64,000 bases of DNA from Streptomyces venezuelae ATCC 10712 (lineage in GTDB: Bacteria; Actinomycetota; Actinomycetes; Streptomycetales; Streptomycetaceae), in contig NZ_CP029197.1 of the NCBI RefSeq assembly GCF_008639165.1, positions 2,728,001 to 2,792,000 on the forward strand, in the 5' to 3' direction. Below are positions 15,323 to 22,015 of this stretch, piece after piece. Each line of letters begins with the position of its first letter. Positions within the stretch are counted from its first letter, which is position 1. The notes under the pieces were generated by a model, which saw only the letters and a program-made list of their open reading frames with translations, was not told where the DNA came from and did no database searches. Both the position numbers and the translations under genes were made by a program.

Positions 15323-17194
15323 TTACAGGTGGCGGCGTCGGGCGGTGACGTGCCGGTCGTACTCCTCGCGGGCCTTGACCGCCGACGGGCGGGTCGAGGT
15401 CTCGGCCACGGGCACATCCCACCACGCCTGGGCGGGGGGCGCGCCCGACACACTGTCTGCCGTTTCGGTCTCGACGTAGACACATGTGGGAACCGTCGCC
15501 GCTCGCGCGTCGGCGAGGGCTTCCCGCAGGTCACGCACGGTGCGTGCGGGCAGCACCCGCATGCCGAGGGAGGCGGCGTTGGCGGCCAGGTCGACGGGGA
15601 GCGGTGCTCCGGTGAAGGTGCCGTCGGGTGCCCGGAAGCGGTAGTCGGTGCCGAAGCGCTCGGCGCCGACGGCCTCGGACAGGCCGCCGATCGAGGCGTA
15701 GCCGTGGTTCTGGAGGATGACCACGGTGAGGGGCAGCCGCTCCTGGACGGCGGTGACGATCTCGGTGGGATTCATCAGATACGTACCGTCGCCGACGAGC
15801 GCCCAGACGGGCCGGCCGGGGGCGGCGAGGGCGACGCCGATCGCGGCGGGGATCTCGTAGCCCATGCACGAGTAGCCGTACTCGACGTGGTACTGGTCGG
15901 TGGAGCGGGCCCGCCACAGCTTGTGGAGGTCGCCGGGGAGCGAGCCCGCGGCGTTGATCAGGATGTCGGTGCCGTCGACCAGGGTGTCGAGTACGCCGAG
16001 GACCTGGGCCTGGGTGGGGCGGGCGTCCTCGCTCCGCGGGGTGTAGGCGGCGTCGGTGCGTTCCTGCCAGTCCTGCTTGGCGGCGGCCCACCGTGCGGTG
16101 CCGGGCCGGTGGTCGGCGGGGGTTTCGGTGAGGGCCTCGGTGAGGGCGAGGAGTCCCTCGCGGGCGTCGGCGACGAGCGGCAGCGCGGCCTGCTTGTGGG
16201 CGTCGAACCCGGTGATGTTGAGGTTGACGAACCGGGCGTCGGGGCGGAAGAGGGTGCCGGATGCGGTGGTGAAGTCGGTGTGGCGGGTGCCGACGCCGAT
16301 GATCAGGTCGCTGGTGCGGGCGAGGTCGTTGGCGGTGGCGGTGCCGGTGTGGCCGATGCCGCCGACGTCGCAGGGGTGGTCCCAGGGCAGGGCTCCCTTG
16401 CCGGCCTGGGTGGTGGCGACGGGGAGGCCGGCCCGCTCGGCGAAGGTGCGCAGGGCGTCCTCGGCGGCGCTGTGCCTGACTCCGCCGCCGGCGATGACCA
16501 GCGGCCGCCGGGCGGCGCCGACCGCCCGTGCCGCCGCGTCGAGTTCGGCGGTGTCGGGCCGTGGGCGGCGCACGGTCCAGGTCCGCTCGGCGAGGAACTC
16601 CTCGGGCCAGTCGTAGGCCTCGGCCTGGACGTCCTGGGGCAGTGCGAGGGTGACGGCCCCGGTGTCGGCGGGGTCGGTGAGGACGCGTACGGCGGCGAGG
16701 GCGGCCGGGATCAGTGCTTCGGGGCGGGTGATCCGGTCGAAGTAGCGCGAGACGGGCCGCAGGCAGTCGTTGACGGACACCTCGCCCGCGTACGGCACTT
16801 CGAGCTGCTGGAGGACGGGGTCGGCGGGGCGGGTGGCGAAGGTGTCGCCGGGGAGCAGGAGGACGGGCAGCCGGTTGACCGTGGCGAGGGCGGCGCCGGT
16901 GACGAGGTTGGTGGCGCCGGGGCCGATGGAGGTGGTGACGGCGTGGGTGGAGAGCCGGCGGGACTGGCGGGCGTAGCCGACGGCGGCGTGCACCATGGCC
17001 TGTTCGTTGCGGCCCTGGTGGTACGGCATGAGGCCGGGGTCCTCGACGAGTGCCTGGCCGATGCCGGCGACGTTCCCGTGGCCGAAGATGCCCCAGGTGG
17101 CGGTGATCAGCCGCTGCCGGGCGCCGTCGCGTTCGGTGTGCTGCGCGGCGAGGAAGCGCAGCAGGGCCTGGGCGACGGTGAGCCGGACGCTCAT
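15323..17194 (-). CDS. iolD: 3D-(3,5/4)-trihydroxycyclohexane-1,2-dione acylhydrolase
   Basis: 623-residue ThDP-dependent hydrolase of myo-inositol catabolism; it opens the ring of trihydroxycyclohexane dione to give 5-deoxy-glucuronate. Three ThDP-enzyme domains are visible. The N-terminal domain includes GIFGHGNVAGIGQAL and SIGPGATNLVTGAALA; the central one includes LVIAGGGVRHS; the C-terminal one carries the ThDP motif GDGTYLMN ending in QNHGYASIGGL. GYSCMGYEIPAAIGVA is characteristic of IolD. The ATG lies four bases inside the end of iolB (ATGA overlap), so it is translationally coupled. Length fits the family. Confidence 0.95.
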   Translation of the reverse strand: MSVRLTVAQALLRFLAAQHTERDGARQRLITATWGIFGHGNVAGIGQALVEDPGLMPYHQGRNEQAMVHAAVGYARQSRRLSTHAVTTSIGPGATNLVTGAALATVNRLPVLLLPGDTFATRPADPVLQQLEVPYAGEVSVNDCLRPVSRYFDRITRPEALIPAALAAVRVLTDPADTGAVTLALPQDVQAEAYDWPEEFLAERTWTVRRPRPDTAELDAAARAVGAARRPLVIAGGGVRHSAAEDALRTFAERAGLPVATTQAGKGALPWDHPCDVGGIGHTGTATANDLARTSDLIIGVGTRHTDFTTASGTLFRPDARFVNLNITGFDAHKQAALPLVADAREGLLALTEALTETPADHRPGTARWAAAKQDWQERTDAAYTPRSEDARPTQAQVLGVLDTLVDGTDILINAAGSLPGDLHKLWRARSTDQYHVEYGYSCMGYEIPAAIGVALAAPGRPVWALVGDGTYLMNPTEIVTAVQERLPLTVVILQNHGYASIGGLSEAVGAERFGTDYRFRAPDGTFTGAPLPVDLAANAASLGMRVLPARTVRDLREALADARAATVPTCVYVETETADSVSGAPPAQAWWDVPVAETSTRPSAVKAREEYDRHVTARRRHL

Positions 17195-18015
17195 GCGTAT
17201 CCCTCCGTGTGGTCGGGGTGGAAGCAGATCTTCCACTCCCGCTCGGGTCCGGGGCCCGCCATGACGTTGAGATAGAAGAGGGCGTGACCCGGCTGGGCGA
17301 TGGACGGGCCGTGCCAGCCGTCGGGGACGAGCACGGCGTCGCCGTGCCGGACCTCGGCGAGCAGCTCGGCGCCGCCGGGGCGGGAGGGGGAGATCCGCTG
17401 GTAGCCGAGGCCGGCCGGGCCCTCGATCTCGTAGTAGTAGATCTCCTCGAGGACCGACTCCGTGCCGGGGCGGTGCTCGTCGTGCTTGTGCGGCGGGTAG
17501 GAGGACCAGTTGCCGCCGGGGGTGACGACCTCGACGGCGATGAGCCGGTCGCAGTCGAAGGCGTCGGCCGAGGCGAAGTTCCGCACCTGGCGGGCGCGGT
17601 TGCCGCTGCCCCGGGTCTCGACGGGAACCTCCGGCGCGGGGCCGTAGCGGGCGGGGAGTCGTCGCTCGCACTTCGCTCCTGCCAAAGCGAAGCGGCCTCC
17701 CGCGCCGGAGGCGATCTGGGCGTGGGCGTCGCGCGGTACATAGGCGAAGTCGGTCACTCCGTCGAACACGCTTGCGCGGCCCGTGAGTTCGAGGATCTCG
17801 CCGTCGACGCGCACGCTACAGGCACCGGAGAGGGGAAGCACGACCCATTCGGAATCCCCGCTCGCGAAGGTGTGGTGCTCCCCCGGTGCGAGGGTGAGGA
17901 CGCGGAGGGCGGAGTACGTCCATCCGGCCCGCCCCGGGTCGATGTCGACCGTGTACGGGCCGTGGGCGGCGGCCCCGGCGGGGAGGTGGAGGGACGGGGG
18001 GCGGTGGGTGCTCAT
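17191..18015 (-). CDS. iolB: 5-deoxy-glucuronate isomerase
   Basis: 274-residue cupin-type isomerase converting 5-deoxy-glucuronate to 2-deoxy-5-keto-gluconate in inositol breakdown. Family signatures are the bicupin pattern with metal ligands in PPHKHDEH, the EEIYYYEIEG strand, and DGWHGPS near the C-terminus. It sits between iolC (9 bases away) and iolD (4-base overlap), in the usual pathway grouping. The start is close to the expected N-terminus for this family. Confidence 0.95.
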   Translation of the reverse strand: MSTHRPPSLHLPAGAAAHGPYTVDIDPGRAGWTYSALRVLTLAPGEHHTFASGDSEWVVLPLSGACSVRVDGEILELTGRASVFDGVTDFAYVPRDAHAQIASGAGGRFALAGAKCERRLPARYGPAPEVPVETRGSGNRARQVRNFASADAFDCDRLIAVEVVTPGGNWSSYPPHKHDEHRPGTESVLEEIYYYEIEGPAGLGYQRISPSRPGGAELLAEVRHGDAVLVPDGWHGPSIAQPGHALFYLNVMAGPGPEREWKICFHPDHTEGYA

Positions 18016-18024
18016 GACGGACCC

Positions 18025-19002
18025 CTACCCCTTTTCCGGCAGGGTGCCGGAGCCCGTGGCGAGGGCCTCGTCGATCTCGGCGGCGTACGGCATGGCGGCG
18101 GAGCAGGCGAGCCGGCCGGCGACGATCGACCCGGCGGCGTTGGCCCGGCGCAGGGTCGTGCCGAGCTCCTCGCCGGCGAGCAGGCCGTGGACGAGGGCCC
18201 CGCCGAACGCGTCGCCCGCGCCGAGGCCGTTGACCACCTCCACCGGCAGCGGCGGCACCTCGGCGGCCGTCCCGTCGGCGGCGAGCGCGAGGACGCCCTC
18301 GGGGCCCCGTTTCACGACGGCGAGCCGGACGGCGCCGGTCGCGAGCAGGGCCCGGGCGGCGGCGTACGGTTCGCGCTCCCCGGTCGCGACCTCGCACTCG
18401 TCGAGGTTGCCGACGGCGACGGTCGCGTGCCGCAGCGCCTGCGCGTAGTACGGGCGGGCCGACGCGGGGTCCGCCCAGAACATCGGCCGCCAGTCCAGGT
18501 CGAGGACCGTCACCTCGCGGCCGGCCCTGGCCCGCAGCGCCTCCAGGGTCGCCGTACGGCTGGGTTCGGCGCAGAGTCCGGTGCCGGTGGCCCAGAAGAC
18601 CCGGGCGGCGCGGATCGCGTCCAGGTCCAGCTCGTGCGGGTGGATCTCCAGGTCGGGGGCGTGGGGGCGGCGGTAGAAGGTGAGGGGGAAGTCGTCGGGC
18701 GGGAAGAGGGCGCAGAAGGTGAGGGGGGTGGGGTGCTCCTCGACCTCGGTCACCCAGCGGTCGTCCACCCCGAACCCCTTGAGTTCGCGGCGCAGATAGC
18801 CGCCGAAGGGGTCGGCGCCGGTGCGGGAGACGAGGGCGGTGCGACGGCCCAGGCGGGCGGCGGCGACGGCGACGTTGGCCGGGGAGCCGCCGAGGAACTT
18901 GGCGAAGGTCTCGACGCGGTCGAGCCCGACGCCGGTCTGGAGCGGGTACAGGTCCACGCCGAGGCGCCCCATGGTGATCAGGTCGTACGGCTCCGACTCC
19001 AC
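18025..19002 (-). CDS. iolC: 5-dehydro-2-deoxygluconokinase
   Basis: 325-residue PfkB-family kinase that phosphorylates 2-deoxy-5-keto-gluconate. Evidence: YDLITMGRLGVDLYP at the N-terminus, the GGSPANVAVAAARLG sugar-binding block, and the C-terminal NGLGAGDAFGGAL motif with the catalytic Asp. The GTG at 19002 was preferred over an in-frame ATG 32 codons upstream. AGAGGTGG precedes the GTG, the family begins here, and the promoter at 19053-19082 would start the transcript downstream of that ATG. First gene of the iolC-iolB-iolD-mmsA operon. No iolJ aldolase is seen nearby, so it must be supplied from elsewhere. Confidence 0.94.
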   Translation of the reverse strand: MESEPYDLITMGRLGVDLYPLQTGVGLDRVETFAKFLGGSPANVAVAAARLGRRTALVSRTGADPFGGYLRRELKGFGVDDRWVTEVEEHPTPLTFCALFPPDDFPLTFYRRPHAPDLEIHPHELDLDAIRAARVFWATGTGLCAEPSRTATLEALRARAGREVTVLDLDWRPMFWADPASARPYYAQALRHATVAVGNLDECEVATGEREPYAAARALLATGAVRLAVVKRGPEGVLALAADGTAAEVPPLPVEVVNGLGAGDAFGGALVHGLLAGEELGTTLRRANAAGSIVAGRLACSAAMPYAAEIDEALATGSGTLPEKG

Positions 19003-19052
19003 CCGCGCCACCTCTCGCGTCCGGCTTGCGCGCCCAGGGCTCTCCGCACCCA

Positions 19053-19082
19053 GGTCTAGCCGTCCGCCCGGAGGCGTGTCAA
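19053..19082 (-). promoter_or_regulatory. iol operon promoter
   Basis: On the minus strand: TTGACA, 18-base spacer, TAGACC. The palindrome at 19087-19098 ends four bases upstream of the minus-35 box. Confidence 0.55.
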
Positions 19083-19086
19083 CGAT

Positions 19087-19098
19087 ATGTCCGGACAT
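19087..19098. promoter_or_regulatory. Palindromic operator candidate, ATGTCCGGACAT
   Basis: Perfect 12-base palindrome between the divergent iolC operon and the TIM-barrel gene. It abuts the iolC minus-35 box, so a bound regulator could control both directions. No regulator is encoded next to it. Confidence 0.55.
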
Positions 19099-19167
19099 TC
19101 GGACGACGTGACCGGGCCGTGGCGGCCTCCTTGACGCTGCTCGCGGGCCCCGGTCAAGGTGGCAGAC

Positions 19168-20091
19168 ATGACGACGCCGTCACCGCAGCCGCCCCCGCCC
19201 GCGTCCCGTATCCGGATCGGCTCCGCGCCGGACTCCTGGGGGGTGTGGTTCCCCGACGATCCCCGGCAGGTGCCCTGGCAGCGCTTCCTCGACGAGGTGT
19301 CGGGAGCGGGGTACGGGTGGATCGAGCTCGGTCCGTACGGCTATCTGCCCACCGATCCGGCCCTCCTGACGGAGGAGACCACCCGGCGCGGTCTCAGGGT
19401 CTCGGCGGGGACGGTCTTCACCGGGCTGCACCGCGGCCCCGAGGTCTGGGACCGTACCTGGGCGCACGTCGCGGAGAACGCCGCCCTCGCGCAGGCCATG
19501 GGCGCGGGCCATCTCGTGGTGATCCCGGCCTTCTGGCGCGACGACCGGACGGGCGAGGTCCTTGAGGACCGGACGCTGACCGCCGGGCAGTGGCGGGACC
19601 TGACCCGGCTCACCGAGCGCCTCGGCCGGGAGGTGCGCGAGCGGTACGGGCTGCGGGTGGTGGTGCATCCGCACGCGGACACGCACCTGGACGACGAGGA
19701 GAGCGTGACGCGGTTCCTGGACGCCACCGACCCGGAGGCGGTGTCGCTCTGTCTGGACACCGGGCACTACGCGTACGCCGGCGGGGACAGCGTGAAGCTG
19801 ATCGAGACGTACGGCGAGCGGATCGGCTACCTCCATCTGAAGCAGGTGGACCCGGAGGTGCTGGCCCGGGTGGTGGCCGAGGGGGTGCCGTTCGGTCCGG
19901 CGGTGGCGCGGGGCGTGATGTGCGAGCCGCCGGCGGGGGTGCCCGCGCTCGAACCGGTCCTGGCGGCCGCGTCGGCGCTGGACGTGGACCTGTTCGCGAT
20001 CGTCGAGCAGGACATGTATCCGTGCGACCCGGACGCCCCGTACCCGATCGCGCTCCGGACCCGGCGCTTCCTTCGCTCCTGCGGCGTGTGA
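19168..20091 (+). CDS. IolE/IolH-like sugar isomerase/epimerase (TIM barrel)
   Basis: 307-residue AP-endonuclease-2-like TIM barrel. IGSAPDSWGVW at the N-terminus resembles the opening of inosose dehydratase (IolE) and related IolH/IolI proteins. Metal ligands fit Glu in WIELGPYG, His/Asp in VVHPHADTHLDD, Asp/His in LDTGHYAY, His in GYLHLKQ and Glu in AIVEQDMYP. It probably handles inosose or a related keto-inositol. It is divergent from the iol operon and shares its control region. The ATG is preferred over GTG 19159 because AAGGTGG lies at the right distance. Whether it is the dehydratase or an isomerase cannot be settled by eye. Confidence 0.8.
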   Translation: MTTPSPQPPPPASRIRIGSAPDSWGVWFPDDPRQVPWQRFLDEVSGAGYGWIELGPYGYLPTDPALLTEETTRRGLRVSAGTVFTGLHRGPEVWDRTWAHVAENAALAQAMGAGHLVVIPAFWRDDRTGEVLEDRTLTAGQWRDLTRLTERLGREVRERYGLRVVVHPHADTHLDDEESVTRFLDATDPEAVSLCLDTGHYAYAGGDSVKLIETYGERIGYLHLKQVDPEVLARVVAEGVPFGPAVARGVMCEPPAGVPALEPVLAAASALDVDLFAIVEQDMYPCDPDAPYPIALRTRRFLRSCGV

Positions 20092-20157
20092 CCGGCGCAT
20101 ACCTCTCTGACCAGGGGTGCGGCACGGGGACACGCCGATGTCCCGATGGCTCGCTTT

Positions 20158-20214
20158 CGTCACACTCGTCCCTCCGGCGTCACGCATATCTCCGTTACGC
20201 GGGCTTTCCGTCAC
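20158..20214. repeat. Four CGTCAC/CGTTAC direct repeats upstream of small HTH gene
   Basis: CGTCAC at 20158, 20178 and 20209 and CGTTAC at 20193, all in the same orientation with spacings of 20, 15 and 16. The surrounding 20092-20353 gap has no gene. Candidate binding-site array. Confidence 0.4.
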
Positions 20215-20353
20215 AGGCGCTCGACAGCCGCTCCCCTCCTGTCTGAGGGGGTCGTTGCAGGGGGCAATGGCTCAGTGATCGCCAACGCCCGCCCGCAGCG
20301 CCCCCGAACGGCACCCCCGCCGCCGCTGCGCGGCGCGCAGGGAGGTACCAGGC

Positions 20354-20551
20354 ATGACGGACAGAAGGCTCTGGTCGTACAAGGACATCGCCGCGCACAT
20401 CCGGGTCCAGCCCGACACGGTCCGCTCCTACCGGAAGCACGGCCTGCTGCCGGCCCCCGACCACGTCGAGTCGGGCAAGCCCTACTGGTACGCGGACACG
20501 ATCCGCGCCTGGGTCGCCAGCCGCCCCGGCAACCGGGGCCGCCGCGACTGA
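20354..20551 (+). CDS. Small MerR/excisionase-like HTH protein
   Basis: 65-residue protein made almost wholly of a winged-helix motif: LWSYKDIAAHIRVQPDTVRSYRKHGLLPAPD, then KPYWYADTIRAWVASR. This resembles the DNA-binding half of MerR, BldC or excisionase proteins. GGAGG lies eight bases before the ATG. It stands alone between two intergenic regions and is not followed by integrase or phage genes, so a chromosomal regulator is likelier than an excisionase remnant. A lone HTH of this size probably binds as oligomers on repeated sites; the CGTCAC repeats upstream are an obvious candidate. Target unknown. Confidence 0.75.
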   Translation: MTDRRLWSYKDIAAHIRVQPDTVRSYRKHGLLPAPDHVESGKPYWYADTIRAWVASRPGNRGRRD

Positions 20552-20578
20552 ACCGGCGAGCGGACCGCCCGCCTTCCA

Positions 20579-20706
20579 GGGCCGGCCCCGGCGATCCCCG
20601 GGCCGGCCCCGGCGCGTCCGGGCTCGAAGCGTGCGCCGCGAGCTCGAAGCCGTGCGCTGCGGCCTCGAAGCCGGGCGCGTGCGGGCTCGAAGCCGGCGCT
20701 GTGGGC
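20579..20706. repeat. Degenerate 21-bp-periodic tandem repeat
   Basis: Six consecutive units of 20-22 bases begin at 20579, 20600, 20620, 20640, 20661 and 20683. The first two share GGGCCGGCCCCGGCG; the last four share CTCGAAGC within GGGCTCGAAGCCG-like units. The array fills the space between the ends of two convergent genes. Confidence 0.65.
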
Positions 20707-21999
20707 TCAGAGCACCAGGTCGTACTGGTTCCAGCCCCAGCCGATCCGCTGCCGGGCCGGCTCGACCGATCCCCCCGTGCCGTGGTGCGCCCACAGGTCG
20801 CCGTTCCGGTCGCGGGCCAGGAGGTCCGGCGGGGCCTGGTGGCCGGGGCCGCTGACGGGCGCGAGTGCCGTGTAGCCGTTCCAGCCGCCGCCGACGCGGA
20901 CGCGCGGGCGGAGCGGGACGGCCGGGTCGGGGCCCCCGGTGCCGGGGTGGAGCCAGAGGGCGCCGGCCGTGTCCCTGGCCGCGAGGCCCGTACCCCACGG
21001 GGTGACAGCGGTGTAGGCGTTCCAGCCGCCGCCGACCCGGGCGCGGGGCCCGAAGGGAGCCGCCGGCGGCGCCGCGGGCCGGCGCGGGTAGTGCCAGAGG
21101 ACCCCGGTCCTGTCCCGCGCGAGGAGCCCGTCGGGCAGGGCGACGAGCGAGGTGTACGCGTTCCACCCGCCGCCGACGCGGACGCGCGGCCAGAACGGGG
21201 CGGCGGGGTCGCCGGAGCCCGCGTAGTACCAGAGGACGCCGTCGCGGTCGCGGGCCACCAGGTCGCCCTCGCCGTCCGCCGTCGGACGGCCGAGCGGGGC
21301 GAGCGCCGTGTAGCCGTTCCAGCCGCCGCCGATCCGCGTGCGGGCCTTCAGCGGGGTGCCGGGCCGGCCCGTGGCCTCGTACCGCCACAGGACGCCGGAG
21401 CGGTCCCGGGCGTGCAGCACCGAGCGGTACGGCGCCTCCAGGGCGCCCTGGACGAACGCCATGTCGAGGCCGCCCCGGGAGAGTTCGGCTCCCGCGCCGT
21501 CGGTGACGACCAGGTCGCCGCTGGTCTCGTGCCGGGCGAGGAGGCCCCACGAGTCGGCGTCGACGCGGATCGCGTAGGTGAGGAGGGGTGCGGCCGCGGT
21601 GTCCGGCAGGTCGAGGGAGGGTCCGCGGCCCTCCGCGGGTCCGCGCACCGAGCACGCCGTGAACGCCCCGCCGTTCACGGCGCACCACCAGCGGATGTGG
21701 CCGAGCACGCCCGGCCGGTCGCCGCCCGGCGTCCATTCGAGGCCCGGCAGCCGCAGCGACGCCTTCACCGGGCCGGCCGCGCCGCCCGGCAGCGCGGCCG
21801 TCGCGTAGGTGGTGACCGGCCCCTCCTCGCCGGCGGGAACGGTCAGCGGGCCTCCGTGCTGCACGGCCGTCCCCGGCGCGGGGCCGGCGGCCGGGGCCGG
21901 GAGGGGCGCGGCGGAGGCCGGCGCCCCTGCGGCGGCGAGGGGGAAGAGAGCGGCGAGCAGAGCCGTCGCCGCGACCAGGAACGTACGCGTGCGTGTCAT
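20707..21999 (-). CDS. Secreted tachylectin-2-like beta-propeller protein
   Basis: 430-residue exported protein. A clear Sec signal peptide (residues 1-31, ending around ASA) is followed by an unclassified domain to about 195. Then come five repeats of about 48 residues, each with LLARDRxGVLWxY, a G-rich turn and GGGWNxYT (the last is GWGWNQYD). Five blades with this pattern are the hallmark of tachylectin-2-type propellers, which bind N-acetylglucosamine. The same motif also occurs in VCBS/FG-GAP-like secreted repeats, so sugar binding is an inference. It is a single gene, convergent with the small HTH gene. A role at the cell surface or on chitin is plausible. Confidence 0.78.
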   Translation of the reverse strand: MTRTRTFLVAATALLAALFPLAAAGAPASAAPLPAPAAGPAPGTAVQHGGPLTVPAGEEGPVTTYATAALPGGAAGPVKASLRLPGLEWTPGGDRPGVLGHIRWWCAVNGGAFTACSVRGPAEGRGPSLDLPDTAAAPLLTYAIRVDADSWGLLARHETSGDLVVTDGAGAELSRGGLDMAFVQGALEAPYRSVLHARDRSGVLWRYEATGRPGTPLKARTRIGGGWNGYTALAPLGRPTADGEGDLVARDRDGVLWYYAGSGDPAAPFWPRVRVGGGWNAYTSLVALPDGLLARDRTGVLWHYPRRPAAPPAAPFGPRARVGGGWNAYTAVTPWGTGLAARDTAGALWLHPGTGGPDPAVPLRPRVRVGGGWNGYTALAPVSGPGHQAPPDLLARDRNGDLWAHHGTGGSVEPARQRIGWGWNQYDLVL

Positions 22000-22015
22000 G
22001 GATCCCCCTTGAGGG

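Noticed and set aside
10948..15348. Very long open frame on the plus strand opposite the hydrolase/ABC and mmsA genes
   Set aside because: It is antisense to well-supported genes. Long open antisense frames are expected at this GC content, and its translation is low-complexity with no domain.
14246..17275. Another long plus-strand open frame across mmsA and iolD
   Set aside because: Antisense to two clear inositol genes; its Gly/Asp/Val-rich translation has no recognisable fold.
20354..20551. Excisionase of an integrated element
   Set aside because: No integrase, attachment-site duplication or plasmid-like genes surround the small HTH gene.
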